Counted from the first letter of the stretch, positions 36,334 to 48,024 are shown. The stretch: 64,000 bases of DNA from Eubacterium sp. MSJ-21 (GCF_018918185.1 NZ_JAHLPZ010000002.1:186001-250000); one strand, 5' to 3'. Made by a program: numbers and translations. Notes: generated by a model not told the origin, from the letters alone.

Positions 36334-37335
36334 TTATTTCTTTCTTCCGATCACAGATACCCAGTCGTTCATATGCACGACATCGATAACTTCAAAACCA
36401 TTCGCAGTCATTGCATCTGTGACATCTTTTTCCTTCACATCCAGAATTCCGGATGTAATAAAATATCCACCATCCTTTAAATATGGTCCAATCACCGCCG
36501 AGAGCGGCACGATCACATCTGCCAGAATATTGGCAACAACAATATCATACTGTCTATCTACCTCCAGATGCTGTGTTTCTTTGATTGATGAACGATCAAG
36601 CTGGAATGTCGTTCCCCTGCCAATATAATTATCCGCAAGAAGATTTCCACACGAAAACTTAATCTTATCTTCACTCATATGATTAAGCTTTGCATTTTCT
36701 TCACTTGCCCGTACAGCCAGCTCATCAATATCCATACCATGTACAAAGCCTGCTCCAAGCCTTGATGCGATCATGGATAAAATACCACTGCCACAGCCGA
36801 CATCAAACACCGTATCGCCCGGCTTTAAATATTTCTTTAACTGTCCGATGCAAAGCTTCGTTGTCTCATGGGAACCCGTTCCAAATGCAATTCCCGGATC
36901 AATCTCAATCACAATGTCACCCGGCTTCGCGTCTTCAACTGTCTCCCAGGTCGGTTTAATCACAATATCATCATAGAGACGGATCGGATGGAAAAACTGC
37001 TTCCAGTTGTTCATCCAGTCTTTGTCCTCTGTATTTGAAAGTGTTATATTCTTGCTGCCTACCGGTATAAACGCTTCAAGGCGGGTAAGCTCTGCAGCTA
37101 TATCCGCCCTTAACGTTTCTATATTGAAAGAGTCATCTATGTAGCAGGAAACCTGAGCGGTTCCATCATCCTCGCCATCAACAAGCGGGATATCCACAAA
37201 CATAGCAGCCTTATCTTCCTCGGTAAGTGGCACATGATCTTCTATCATCACACCTTCCACACCCTTTTCATCTAAGAATGCAGAGATGAGATCAACAGCT
37301 TCCACCGTTGTATCGATGGTCAGTTTTGTCCACAT
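36334..37335 (-). CDS. prmA: Ribosomal protein L11 methyltransferase
   Basis: A 333-residue protein; the second of two adjacent ATG codons fits the AAGG ribosome site best. It has an N-terminal substrate-recognition domain and a class I SAM fold (FDVGCGSGILSMIASRLGA near residue 180, and VVANILADVIVPL, the NPPY-equivalent motif of PrmA). It trimethylates ribosomal protein L11. Ten bases after the dnaJ stop, the usual order in clostridia. Confidence 0.94.
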   Translation of the reverse strand: MWTKLTIDTTVEAVDLISAFLDEKGVEGVMIEDHVPLTEEDKAAMFVDIPLVDGEDDGTAQVSCYIDDSFNIETLRADIAAELTRLEAFIPVGSKNITLSNTEDKDWMNNWKQFFHPIRLYDDIVIKPTWETVEDAKPGDIVIEIDPGIAFGTGSHETTKLCIGQLKKYLKPGDTVFDVGCGSGILSMIASRLGAGFVHGMDIDELAVRASEENAKLNHMSEDKIKFSCGNLLADNYIGRGTTFQLDRSSIKETQHLEVDRQYDIVVANILADVIVPLSAVIGPYLKDGGYFITSGILDVKEKDVTDAMTANGFEVIDVVHMNDWVSVIGRKK

Positions 37336-37348
37336 CATTTTACCTTAC

Positions 37349-38515
37349 CTATAATCCTTTTTTGAACCCTTTCTTTCTCTTATGATCACCAAAAATCGAA
37401 GAACCGGACGATGCCGCATCCGTAGACGAACGCGCATTGACCGTTGTATTCGCATACTGGTTCAGAATCGATTTTTGCTCTTCTGTCAGCTTATCCGGTA
37501 CCTGAACAACCAGAGTGATATAATGATCACCACGTACGGTCTTATTACGAAGTGTCGGAACACCCTTGCCCTTCAGTTTTACCTTTGTATCTGTCTGTGT
37601 ACCAGGCTTGATCTCCAATTCATAAGGTCCGTCAATCGTTGTAACGGTGATCTTACCACCCAGCGCTGCCTGTGTAAATGTAATCGGCTCAGAAGAGTAA
37701 AGATCATACTCCTGTCTCTGGAATCTAGGATCCCGGTCGACAAGCACGGTTACAAGCAAGTCTCCACGTTCACCGCCGTTGATACCCGGCTCGCCCTTTG
37801 CACGAATACGGATACTCTGACCGTTGTCAATACCTGCCGGAATAGCGACCTGAATCTTCTTCTTACTCTTTACATACCCAGAACCTGCACAGTTGCTGCA
37901 CTTATACTTGATAATCTTTCCGGAACCGCCACAATCCGGACATACGGATACGGTTCTTGCCATACCGAACAATGACTGCTGGGTATAGACAACCTGACCT
38001 TTTCCGGCACATTTGCTACAAGTCTCCGGCTGATGTCCCGGCTGCGCTCCTGTACCATGACAGACCGTACATTCATCCTTGAGCGGAAGCTCCAGCTCTG
38101 TCTGTGTACCAAATACAGCATCTGTAAAACTAACACGTACGGTTGTCTTGATGTTCGCACCCTTAACCGGACCATTGGACTGTCTCTGACGGCTGCCGCC
38201 ACCGAACATATCTCCGAAGATATCCCCGAAGATATCTCCCATATCTGAGAAGTCAAATCCACCGAAGCCGCCCGGACCACCGCCCTGCTCGAATGCAGCA
38301 TGACCATACTGATCATATTTTGCACGTTTCTCAGGATCGGACAGTACAGCATATGCCTCTGCAGCCTCTTTGAACTTTTCTTCTGCTTCTTTGTCTCCCG
38401 GGTTTGTGTCCGGGTGATATTTCTTCGCTACCTTACGGTAAGCTTTTTTCAAATCCGCCTCGGAGACACCTTTTGTGACTCCGAGGACTTCATAATAATC
38501 TCTTTTATCAGACAT
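37349..38515 (-). CDS. dnaJ: Chaperone protein DnaJ
   Basis: Start at 38515 with AAGGGTG upstream. The 388-residue product has the J domain with YHPD, a Gly/Phe-rich linker ([11 protein letters not shown]), four CxxCxGxG zinc repeats ([32 protein letters not shown]) and the C-terminal substrate domains. Stimulates DnaK ATPase and delivers clients. Part of the hrcA-grpE-dnaK-dnaJ operon. Confidence 0.97.
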   Translation of the reverse strand: MSDKRDYYEVLGVTKGVSEADLKKAYRKVAKKYHPDTNPGDKEAEEKFKEAAEAYAVLSDPEKRAKYDQYGHAAFEQGGGPGGFGGFDFSDMGDIFGDIFGDMFGGGSRQRQSNGPVKGANIKTTVRVSFTDAVFGTQTELELPLKDECTVCHGTGAQPGHQPETCSKCAGKGQVVYTQQSLFGMARTVSVCPDCGGSGKIIKYKCSNCAGSGYVKSKKKIQVAIPAGIDNGQSIRIRAKGEPGINGGERGDLLVTVLVDRDPRFQRQEYDLYSSEPITFTQAALGGKITVTTIDGPYELEIKPGTQTDTKVKLKGKGVPTLRNKTVRGDHYITLVVQVPDKLTEEQKSILNQYANTTVNARSSTDAASSGSSIFGDHKRKKGFKKGL

Positions 38516-38575
38516 CTGCACTCACCCTTATTATTCGTAATCTGCTTTTTATCAACTTGCTCCCCGTCTTAACGC

Positions 38576-40447
<1,872 letters not shown>

Positions 40448-40479
40448 TTAAAATATGCTGATTGATTTATTGTAAAAGG

Positions 40480-41133
40480 TTAATTTGCAACCTTTACCAT
40501 GCTGTATCGCAATACCTGATCCTTGTACATATAGCCCTTCTGCATCTCTTCGGCTACAACGTTCTCTCCGTAATTCTCATCCTCCACATGTGTTACCGCA
40601 TTGTGGTAATCCGGATCAAATGTCTTGCCTTCTGCATCCATCGGCTTTACGCCAAGTCCCTCAAGTGATACCATGAGCTGCCGGTAAATCTTATCGACAC
40701 CCTGTTCAAATGCCCGGTCCATATCCTCTTCCGGAATACTAGAAAGGGCACGTTCCAGATTATCCACTACCGGAAGCAGCTTCTCTAAAACTTCCTTGGC
40801 TCCGATATCATACATCTTCTTGGATTCCTTCTCGTTCCGCTGACGCATGTTCTCGAACTCTGCCAGCAGGCGCTTATATTTCTCTTCGTTGCCGGCTGCC
40901 AGCTCCTTTGCCTTCTCCAGCTCAAGCTGAAGAGCCTTGCTGCCCCTGCGGTTTCCTTTTGAAACCGGCTTTGGCTTTGCGGCCTCCGCTTCTTCCTTGT
41001 TCTCTGCCGGAACAGTTTCTTCTTCGTTCACCTGCACGTCGGTTCCTTCTGTTACCGGAGCATCATCCACAGCCTTAACTTCTTCGACTGTCTCCGCTTC
41101 TTTATTTGCATTTACATTTGTCTTATTGGCCAT
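40480..41133 (-). CDS. grpE: Nucleotide exchange factor GrpE
   Basis: A 217-residue protein; the start at 41133 has AAGGGGTG at proper distance, and an ATG 6 bases earlier is possible. An acidic, disordered N-terminal 80 residues precede the long dimer helix (EYKRLLAEFENMRQRNEKE) and the C-terminal beta domain (GKTFDPDYHNAVTHVED). It releases ADP from DnaK. Its start overlaps the hrcA end by 11 bases. Confidence 0.96.
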   Translation of the reverse strand: MANKTNVNANKEAETVEEVKAVDDAPVTEGTDVQVNEEETVPAENKEEAEAAKPKPVSKGNRRGSKALQLELEKAKELAAGNEEKYKRLLAEFENMRQRNEKESKKMYDIGAKEVLEKLLPVVDNLERALSSIPEEDMDRAFEQGVDKIYRQLMVSLEGLGVKPMDAEGKTFDPDYHNAVTHVEDENYGENVVAEEMQKGYMYKDQVLRYSMVKVAN

Positions 41134-42175
41134 TCTCATTCACCCCTTCGCCTTTCTTGAATATCTCATCGAGTTCGATTGTCAGGTTCTTCAATGTACT
41201 GACAACCTTCTTATAATCCATTCTCTTCGGTCCCAATATTCCAATTGTTCCCTTTGCGCCTTCCGGCATCTGGTAGGTCGCTGTAACAAGAGAGCAATCT
41301 TTCAGGCTTGGTGTCTCATCTCCAATATATACCTGAATTCCGGATTCGTTCGTCTTTCCGGTTGTCTCTTCCAGCAGATGGGATACTTCGTTCTTATCCT
41401 CGAGCTTCTCAAGCAATTCACTCGTCTTGGATATATCTCCAAGCTCCGGATACTTCAGAATATTTGTCGCACCGCTGGTATAAACCTCAAGTTCCTGTGC
41501 CTCATGTATCGCTTCCACAATTCCCTGAAAGATCTGGTCTAATATCTCGCCATACCCTCCGGATTGCTTCTTCATCGCCTGAATCATCTCCAGATTGATA
41601 TCCTCTAAGCTTGCACCCTGTAAGAAGGTATTCAATAAGATATTAAATTTCAGAACATCTTCATTATCAAGGTCCACATTGATGTGAATCATCTGATTCT
41701 TAATAATGTTACCCTCAACCACAATGACTGCGAGAAGCGTATTCTCATCTACAAGGGAAAGCTGGATAAACTTGACTGTTTTCTCATAATTTGGTGCCGT
41801 AACCATCGTTGCATAATTGGTATTGTATGCCAGTACCTTCGCAACCTGTTTCAAGAGCACCTCCATGCGGTCCACCCGTTCTAACAGTGTGTCACGCTCC
41901 TGCTTTGCAACCTCTGCAAATTCTTCTTTCTCGTCCATCAGCTGATCGACATAGAACCGGTATCCGGCATCTGTCGGGATTCGTCCTGCCGATGTATGTG
42001 GCTGAATAATGTATCCCATTTCCTCCAGATCTGCCATCTCATTCCGGATTGTAGCGGAACTTAAGTTCAGATCGGTGTACTTTGAGATTGTTCTGGAACC
42101 TACCGGTTCCCCAGTCTCCAGGTAATTGGAAATAATGGCTTTCAGGATCTTCACCTTACGCTCATCTAATTCCAT
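41123..42175 (-). CDS. hrcA: Heat-inducible transcription repressor HrcA
   Basis: A 350-residue protein with the N-terminal winged helix (LETGEPVGSRTISKYTDLNLSSATIRNEMADLEEMG) and the GAF-like body ending near IGILGPKRMDYKKVV. Represses its own operon by binding CIRCE, with GroE as the usual titrator. First gene of the heat-shock operon, 31 bases after the CIRCE element. Confidence 0.97.
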   Translation of the reverse strand: MELDERKVKILKAIISNYLETGEPVGSRTISKYTDLNLSSATIRNEMADLEEMGYIIQPHTSAGRIPTDAGYRFYVDQLMDEKEEFAEVAKQERDTLLERVDRMEVLLKQVAKVLAYNTNYATMVTAPNYEKTVKFIQLSLVDENTLLAVIVVEGNIIKNQMIHINVDLDNEDVLKFNILLNTFLQGASLEDINLEMIQAMKKQSGGYGEILDQIFQGIVEAIHEAQELEVYTSGATNILKYPELGDISKTSELLEKLEDKNEVSHLLEETTGKTNESGIQVYIGDETPSLKDCSLVTATYQMPEGAKGTIGILGPKRMDYKKVVSTLKNLTIELDEIFKKGEGVNENGQ

Positions 42176-42206
42176 CTTATCACCTCTTCGAAAACCCGTT
42201 TATTTA

Positions 42207-42233
42207 TTAGCACTCATTTCTATCGAGTGCTAA
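42207..42233 (-). promoter_or_regulatory. CIRCE operator
   Basis: TTAGCACTC-N9-GAGTGCTAA, a perfect match to the HrcA operator, just downstream of the -10 box. Confidence 0.97.
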
Positions 42234-42243
42234 CCCTATTGGT

Positions 42244-42272
42244 AGACTACCACTACATATAGTAATTGTCAA
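42244..42272 (-). promoter_or_regulatory. Promoter of the hrcA-grpE-dnaK-dnaJ operon
   Basis: TTGACA (42267-42272), a 17-base spacer and TAGTCT (42244-42249), immediately upstream of CIRCE. Confidence 0.8.
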
Positions 42273-42322
42273 GGAAAATTATCATAATTTTGTGAAAAAA
42301 ATGTGTATTTCATCTATATGAA

Positions 42323-42348
42323 AAAGAGTGCGGAAAACCGCACTCTTT
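42323..42348 (-). terminator. Terminator of htrA
   Basis: An 11-bp stem AAAGAGTGCGG / CCGCACTCTTT with a 4-base loop and T tail on minus, 32 bases after the htrA stop. Confidence 0.85.
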
Positions 42349-42379
42349 AGGGAAGAAAAATCACGGATGATTGTAAATT

Positions 42380-44008
42380 TTATTTGTTATCTGCGTTTGG
42401 ATTTTCCATCAATGTAACATCAACAGTCTTCTCCACATACGCATCGTCCTTCAGATATTCAAAAGTAATTGGAACCGTCTCTCCGGCTGCATAATAATTC
42501 AGTTTTTCTGTTAATTCCTCAGCACTGCTGATGGACTGTCCATCAATCTTCGTAATCACATAATTCGCCTTGATGCCTGCCTTCTGCGCGGCACTCTTGC
42601 CGGCTACTTCTGTGACAAGAACACCTTCCGGAATACCATATGCTTCTGACACATCGGAAGATACGGTTGCACAGGAGATTCCAAGATAACCTTTCTCATT
42701 CTCATCAACCTTTTCACGTGTCTGACGGTTCATCAGATCATCCAGACGATCCTGTACAGCAGTAATCGGAATTGCATATCCCATGCCTTCCACGGTTGTA
42801 TCGGAATACTTCGAAGAGTTAATACCAATAACTTCGCCCTTCATATTCAGAAGTGCGCCGCCACTGTTACCAGGGTTAATGGCTGCATCCGTCTGAATGA
42901 GCGGTGTTGTGTTCGTGCTGTTTGTACGGTCCTTTGCACTGACAATGCCGGTTGTAACAGACTGTCCATAGCCAAGTGCATTACCGATGGCTACGACCTG
43001 TTCACCGACCTTCAGGGAATCCGAATCACCAATCGTGGCGATCTTGATCTGATTCATCGTGGATTCCTTTATATCACTGAGCTTTACAACAACGATTGCA
43101 AGGTCCGTGTCGCTATCGGTACTCTTTACCTGTGCCTCGTAGCTCTCACCATCTGCAAACGTTACATTTACGGTTGTGGCATCACTGACAACATGGTTGT
43201 TTGTTACCATCAAAAGCTCGCTGTCATTCTCACCGATGATAATACCGGAACCGGAGCCTTCTGCCTCATACTGCTGTGTATAACCAAACATACCCTGCTG
43301 CTCCACGATTGCCGAGATGTTAATGGCAACAACGCTTGGCATAACATTTTCTGCGATTGTGGAGACATCCATGCCATTTCCAACCGAAGCGGTTGATGTC
43401 AGGCTCAGGGACTCTGTCGTCGGTGCAGATGTTGTGGAAGCAGCCTCTGTCGTTGTATTCATAAGTGCATCGAGCTTCTTGATCTGGTTTCCGGCGATTC
43501 CGTAGAATGCGCCACCGGCTACGCCGCCGAAGACTGCCGCACTTGCAACGACTGCCACGCCCTTCTTCCAGAAGGTACGTTTGTTATGTGGTGTCTTTGG
43601 AGCTTTTGATTTCTTGACTCTCTGTTTCTTTGCTTTCTTTACCTTTGCCTTCGCCTGTTCTGCATCTGCATTCTGATAATAACCGGTCTGTCCATAGCTA
43701 TATGCATTCTGATTCGGCTGCTGGTAATTGTTATTATAGTAATGCTCGGTACCCTGGCTCATCTGCTGGGCGCGTTCTGCCATCGCCTGCATGTATTCCT
43801 GTGTACGCATATCGCTGTAGTATGTGTTACCATACTGCTGTGCCTGTGTGTAGGCATCCTGCTGTGTATGACCGGCATGCTGTTCTGCCTGCTGTGTGGT
43901 ACGTTTCAAATTATCCGTATTACTATCTCCGGTATCATACGGTGTCTCTGCATGTGTTGTCTGATCCACATGTTCATTTTCTCTGTTATTTCCAAATTCG
44001 TCCATCAT
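42380..44008 (-). CDS. htrA: Membrane-anchored HtrA-type serine protease with PDZ domain
   Basis: A 542-residue protein with GGAGG before its ATG. Residues 1-145 are cytoplasmic and unusually Gln/Asn/Tyr-rich, ending in a Lys-rich patch. A transmembrane helix (about 151-170) and a Thr/Ser linker follow. The protease domain has the triad His272 (TNNHVV), Asp302 (DTDLAIV) and Ser382 (GNSGGAL). A C-terminal PDZ domain (about 445-540) ends the protein. Such proteases clear misfolded proteins at the cell surface. Separate transcription unit next to the heat-shock operon. Confidence 0.93.
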   Translation of the reverse strand: MMDEFGNNRENEHVDQTTHAETPYDTGDSNTDNLKRTTQQAEQHAGHTQQDAYTQAQQYGNTYYSDMRTQEYMQAMAERAQQMSQGTEHYYNNNYQQPNQNAYSYGQTGYYQNADAEQAKAKVKKAKKQRVKKSKAPKTPHNKRTFWKKGVAVVASAAVFGGVAGGAFYGIAGNQIKKLDALMNTTTEAASTTSAPTTESLSLTSTASVGNGMDVSTIAENVMPSVVAINISAIVEQQGMFGYTQQYEAEGSGSGIIIGENDSELLMVTNNHVVSDATTVNVTFADGESYEAQVKSTDSDTDLAIVVVKLSDIKESTMNQIKIATIGDSDSLKVGEQVVAIGNALGYGQSVTTGIVSAKDRTNSTNTTPLIQTDAAINPGNSGGALLNMKGEVIGINSSKYSDTTVEGMGYAIPITAVQDRLDDLMNRQTREKVDENEKGYLGISCATVSSDVSEAYGIPEGVLVTEVAGKSAAQKAGIKANYVITKIDGQSISSAEELTEKLNYYAAGETVPITFEYLKDDAYVEKTVDVTLMENPNADNK

Positions 44009-44119
44009 ATCTATTCCTCCATTCGATATAAGCTTTATTACTTATCTTTGTTATGGCTTAATCATAACCCCAAGCTATGGTTAAATTTTGAAGAAAATGT
44101 CAAGAAAATGTGAATTCAT

Positions 44120-45217
44120 CTATGGCGCCTGCAAACCTCTTTTTAGCATCTGCAGATTTTCTTCCATATAAGATAGGTATGTGCATCCCTTTTGTATGTC
44201 TTCCTTTGTTACTGACTGCATAGACGAAAGATGCAGGATTTGTGGCTGCATATCCGCCGACTCCGCAATCGTTCTTGCTAGGCTGTCTGTGCCATTGTCC
44301 ACCACATAGATGGCTGGCAGCTTGTACTCCTGCAATTTTTCTGCCAGATAGGTAACGGTATGCACACTTGCCTCCACATCGGCTGAGCAGCCGGAATATG
44401 CCGCAAAATAATGAATATCATAATCTTCTGCCAGATACAGGAATGGAAACCGGTCGCCGACTAAGATCGTCGTCTGCGTGGCTGCATCCCGCATGGTCTG
44501 ATAATCTGCATCCAGTGCCTCGAGCTTTCCGGTATAGGCTTTGGCATTTGCCGCATACTTCTGTGAATTGCAAGAATCAAGCTTTGTAATGGCATCCGTT
44601 AATGTCTCTGTACAGACGATTGCATTTTTCAAGGATAACCACACATGCTCGTCGTAATGATCATCATGATCTGTGATTTCCGCTTCATGTCCGTGCTCGT
44701 CATAATCTGTGGTTTCTGCTTCATGTCCGTGCTCGTCATGATCTGTGATTTCTGCTTCATGTCCGTGCTCGTCATGATCATGTTCTTCGCCGTCATGATC
44801 ATGATGATGATGTCCTTCTACGCCTTCCAATTCCACTTCATTTAACGCCCGGTCGCCAACCAGGTCCAACAGACTGATGGCAACGATATCATCATTTCCG
44901 GACTCTGCAAGGGCATCGCTCACCCATGTATCACTCTCTCCACCGACATAGACTAACATCCGGCAATCCGCAATCTTCATAATATCCTGTGCACTCGGCT
45001 GATAGCTGTGCAAGTCCACGCCGTTATCGACCAGCATCCGGCATGTAAATGTATCCGTATCACCAAGGATTTCTCGCACCCAGTCATATGCCGCGAAGGT
45101 TGTACATAAAATCACATTCTCGTCCTGTTCTGCCGTCGTCGGTTCGGTGCACCCGGTAAGAAAAGTCAGGCAAAGTGCAAGGACAATCCCGATGGATTTT
45201 AAATGTCTGTGTTTCAT
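44120..45217 (-). CDS. znuA: Zinc ABC transporter substrate-binding lipoprotein
   Basis: Start at 45217, with AGAGGTGG upstream. The 365-residue product has a lipoprotein signal peptide (LTFLTGC, acylated Cys23). A His/Asp/Glu-rich loop in the middle (about 140-190) carries three near copies of a DEHGHEAE unit after an HHHHDHD stretch; the loop is typical of zinc-specific cluster A-I proteins. The fold ends with YFAAYSGCSADVEAS and YVVDNG. Binds Zn2+ outside the cell and delivers it to the permease. Last gene of znuCBA. Confidence 0.92.
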   Translation of the reverse strand: MKHRHLKSIGIVLALCLTFLTGCTEPTTAEQDENVILCTTFAAYDWVREILGDTDTFTCRMLVDNGVDLHSYQPSAQDIMKIADCRMLVYVGGESDTWVSDALAESGNDDIVAISLLDLVGDRALNEVELEGVEGHHHHDHDGEEHDHDEHGHEAEITDHDEHGHEAETTDYDEHGHEAEITDHDDHYDEHVWLSLKNAIVCTETLTDAITKLDSCNSQKYAANAKAYTGKLEALDADYQTMRDAATQTTILVGDRFPFLYLAEDYDIHYFAAYSGCSADVEASVHTVTYLAEKLQEYKLPAIYVVDNGTDSLARTIAESADMQPQILHLSSMQSVTKEDIQKGCTYLSYMEENLQMLKRGLQAP

Positions 45218-45228
45218 TCTCGCCACCT

Positions 45229-46068
45229 CTACTCTCTATGCAGCGCGATTCCGATGATACTGAATATCACAAATAGCACAATATCAATCGCTACAATCGT
45301 CGCACTGACCGGCGTCGATGTTGCAATCGAAATCAGGATTCCCACACCGGAAGATACCACGCCATACACGGCGGAACAGATGAATACACTCTTATAATTC
45401 TTAAATACACGCATCGCAGATAGTGCCGGAAATATAATCAACGCCGATACCAGAAGGGATCCGACGATGTTCATCGCAACTACGATTACAACCGCTGTGA
45501 CAACCGCCATCAGCACATTGTAGGCACCAGTATGGATACCGGTTGCACGTGCAAAATTCTCATCGAAAGTCACCGAGAAAATCTTGTGATAATACAGGAT
45601 GTAGAACACAAGCACTAATAGTGACATGATTAGGCAGATCCACACATCCGTATTCGATAATGTAAGTATCGACGCCGCTCCAAAAAGCGTCGAGCAGACA
45701 TCTCCGGATACATTCTGGGATGTTCCCGATACATTCATGATCAGATATCCAAACGCGAGCGATCCGACGGAAAGCATCGCGATCACGGCATCTCCGTTGA
45801 TCTTCGCATTCTGTCCAGTCTTTAACATCAGTATCGCCGCCACGACCGTAATCGGCAATATGATCAGTGTATTGTTCGTCATGCGCAGCACCATAGCAAT
45901 CGCCATTGCCGCAAATGCCACATGGGACAATCCGTCTCCAATATAAGAAAACCGCTTTAACACAAGTGTCACACCAAGCATGGATGCACAAAAAGCAACC
46001 AGCACACCGGCAACTAAGATCCGACGGACAAATGGATATTGCAGGTATTCAACTAATGTATTCCACAT
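45229..46068 (-). CDS. znuB: Zinc/metal ABC transporter permease
   Basis: A 279-residue ABC-3 family permease with about eight hydrophobic helices. Typical segments are LVLKRFSYIGDGLSHVAFAAMA and VVAMNIVGSLLVSALIIFPA. Two bases after the ATPase gene and 11 before the binding-protein gene, so a tight operon. Confidence 0.93.
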   Translation of the reverse strand: MWNTLVEYLQYPFVRRILVAGVLVAFCASMLGVTLVLKRFSYIGDGLSHVAFAAMAIAMVLRMTNNTLIILPITVVAAILMLKTGQNAKINGDAVIAMLSVGSLAFGYLIMNVSGTSQNVSGDVCSTLFGAASILTLSNTDVWICLIMSLLVLVFYILYYHKIFSVTFDENFARATGIHTGAYNVLMAVVTAVVIVVAMNIVGSLLVSALIIFPALSAMRVFKNYKSVFICSAVYGVVSSGVGILISIATSTPVSATIVAIDIVLFVIFSIIGIALHRE

Positions 46069-46070
46069 AT

Positions 46071-46787
46071 CTATACTCCTTCTTCTCTTGTTGCAGCATA
46101 ATCCGCATACTGTCTGCCGATTTCACTCTTTAAATACGCTTCCTTGGAATCAAAAAACTCCGGTGTATCACTCACATGCAGCACTTTGTTTGCATATTGT
46201 GCAGCTGCCTGTGTATCGTGCGATACCATTATGATCGTGATTCCTTCCCGGTTCAGCTTCTGGATCAGTTCGTACATCTCGACTGTCACACGGGGGTCTA
46301 ATCCTGCCACCGGTTCATCGAGCAGCAGAAGCTTCGAGGTTGCACAGAGTGCCCGCGCCAGCAGCACACGTTGCTGCTGTCCACCGGACAGATCACGGTA
46401 ACATTTCTTCATAAACGGCTCAATCTCCAGCCGCTTCATGTTCTTCTGTGCGATTTTCCGTTCCTCTTTGTTATAGAACGGACGCATGCCGCGTTTCGAC
46501 AAGAACCCTGACAAAACGATTTCCTGCACGGATGCAGGGAAATCACGCTGTGTCACGGTCTGCTGTGGCAGATATCCTATTTCATTTGCTTTCAAATCTT
46601 CGCCTCTGACAAGTTTTCCCTGCATCGGACTTTTCAGTCCCAGAATCGCTTTCATCAGAGTACTTTTTCCGGAACCGTTTTCGCCAAGGATGCAGAGATA
46701 ATCCCCTTGTTCGATGCAGAAATTCAGATGTTCAACCACCGGTTTTCCTTCGTATCCAAGGGATACATCTTCACATGATAGAACCAT
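46071..46787 (-). CDS. znuC: Zinc/metal ABC transporter ATP-binding protein
   Basis: A 238-residue ABC ATPase with Walker A GENGSGKST, signature LSGGQQQR, Walker B LLLLDEPVAGLD and the H-loop MVSHD. Powers Zn2+ import with ZnuB/ZnuA. Precedes znuB on the transcript; a large palindrome separates it from the CobW-fusion gene. Confidence 0.94.
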   Translation of the reverse strand: MVLSCEDVSLGYEGKPVVEHLNFCIEQGDYLCILGENGSGKSTLMKAILGLKSPMQGKLVRGEDLKANEIGYLPQQTVTQRDFPASVQEIVLSGFLSKRGMRPFYNKEERKIAQKNMKRLEIEPFMKKCYRDLSGGQQQRVLLARALCATSKLLLLDEPVAGLDPRVTVEMYELIQKLNREGITIIMVSHDTQAAAQYANKVLHVSDTPEFFDSKEAYLKSEIGRQYADYAATREEGV

Positions 46788-46815
46788 CGCGGTTCCTCCT
46801 TTCTATTTTCTATAC

Positions 46816-46972
46816 GAGTTGCCAAAAACACCAATCAATGCAGACGCGCTCTCGCTCACTTCCGCATGTAGCGGTGCTAAGCTCCTTGCACCCGCAACCA
46901 GTTGCGGTCACAACTTGCTAAGCACCGACATGCTCCAATGGTCTGCATATGATTCGGTGATTTCGGCAACTC
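46816..46972. repeat. 157-bp imperfect palindrome
   Basis: The outer arms GAGTTGCCAAAAACACC... (46816-46845) and ...GATTTCGGCAACTC (46941-46972) are inverted copies. Inside, CATGTAGCGGTGCTAAG is mirrored by CTTGCTAAGCACCGACATG, and the tip is ACCCGCAAC-CA-GTTGCGGT. It resembles a MITE or REP-like element. On the zinc transcript it would form a long hairpin between the GTPase and transporter parts. Confidence 0.75.
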
Positions 46973-47023
46973 CATCTACATAATACTCTAGAACGAACCT
47001 CTCGTTCTATTGGTCTTACTTCA

Positions 47024-47986
47024 TTAGTTGAAATATACAAGTTCTTCTTCGGCCGGTTTTGCCGGTTCGATCTTGGTTGCGCGGATCACAGGTCCTTCGC
47101 CTTCAAATTCCGGATAGAACTCCTTGTCAATCGTTCCGGTTACTGTTACCCATTGTCTGTCCTTCAGATGCTTTGTCAGATCGGAATAGCACTTAAATCC
47201 GATAAATGCAACATCTTCGGCACAGCAGGTCATCGCAAATCTACCCGGTACGAATTCATTTGCCTTGTAGCTCTTTGGCTTGTGTACCATCGCCTTGAAT
47301 GTAATCTGCTTTCCTACATATTTGTCCGGATTATCACAGGCATCAATATAGAAGATACCGTAATCTTCATCTTCAAGTGTGATGCTAGGCTTATCGATCT
47401 CATATGGCAGATCTAACTCCTCATCACCGACATCGGCTGCGCCATCTTTGTTCTCGAAGATAACCTGTGCACGACGATTTACCGCACGGATGCTCCGGCG
47501 GTACTCCGCACGCTTTGTATTCTCATCGCATCGGTTGAAGATAATCATATCCGCGCTCGATAACTGTTCCATCATCATCGCCTTCATATTTGCCACATAC
47601 ACATCAAAGGTGGATGCATCGACAAATGTAATTACCTGTACGATCGTCCAGCCCTTTGGCACACGGATAGAAAACAGCTTGTCCATCTTCCATGTACCGT
47701 TATACTCGATCATCACACGAGTTGGCTTGTACTTATCCTGCAGGTCAAGCAGATATTCAGTATTCAGGTTGGATTCCTCCAGATATTCAACAAAGATATT
47801 CTGGCTCTTCAGGTACTCCTCGTCATACTCCTCAATGCCCTCTTCGCAGACAAGCAGAAGGGTTGGTTCGCCTTCTGTAAATCCACGATCAATCAGAGTT
47901 TCGTTCGCAAAGGTTGTCTTTCCGCTTTCCAGGAAACCCATAAACATATATACCGGAATCTCTTCTACTTCCTTTGTTGGTCCCAT
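47024..47986 (-). CDS. CobW-like GTPase fused to a YcgQ/TIGR03943-like C-terminal domain
   Basis: A 320-residue protein. Residues 10-200 are a COG0523-type GTPase with Walker A GFLESGKTT and the NRCD guanine motif, but without the usual CxCC metal-binding motif. Residues about 205-320 resemble the soluble C-terminal domain of YcgQ/TIGR03943 proteins (YVGKQITFKAMVHKPK, RFAMTCCAEDVAFIGFKC, WVTVTGTI). YcgR/YcgQ-type proteins sit in zinc-related loci. The fusion suggests a GTP-driven metal transfer partner for the zinc genes around it. The C-terminal assignment is by eye. Confidence 0.78.
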   Translation of the reverse strand: MGPTKEVEEIPVYMFMGFLESGKTTFANETLIDRGFTEGEPTLLLVCEEGIEEYDEEYLKSQNIFVEYLEESNLNTEYLLDLQDKYKPTRVMIEYNGTWKMDKLFSIRVPKGWTIVQVITFVDASTFDVYVANMKAMMMEQLSSADMIIFNRCDENTKRAEYRRSIRAVNRRAQVIFENKDGAADVGDEELDLPYEIDKPSITLEDEDYGIFYIDACDNPDKYVGKQITFKAMVHKPKSYKANEFVPGRFAMTCCAEDVAFIGFKCYSDLTKHLKDRQWVTVTGTIDKEFYPEFEGEGPVIRATKIEPAKPAEEELVYFN

Positions 47987-48024
47987 AGTCTATTTCCTTT
48001 CTTCTCTATCTGTCCGTCAGCCGG

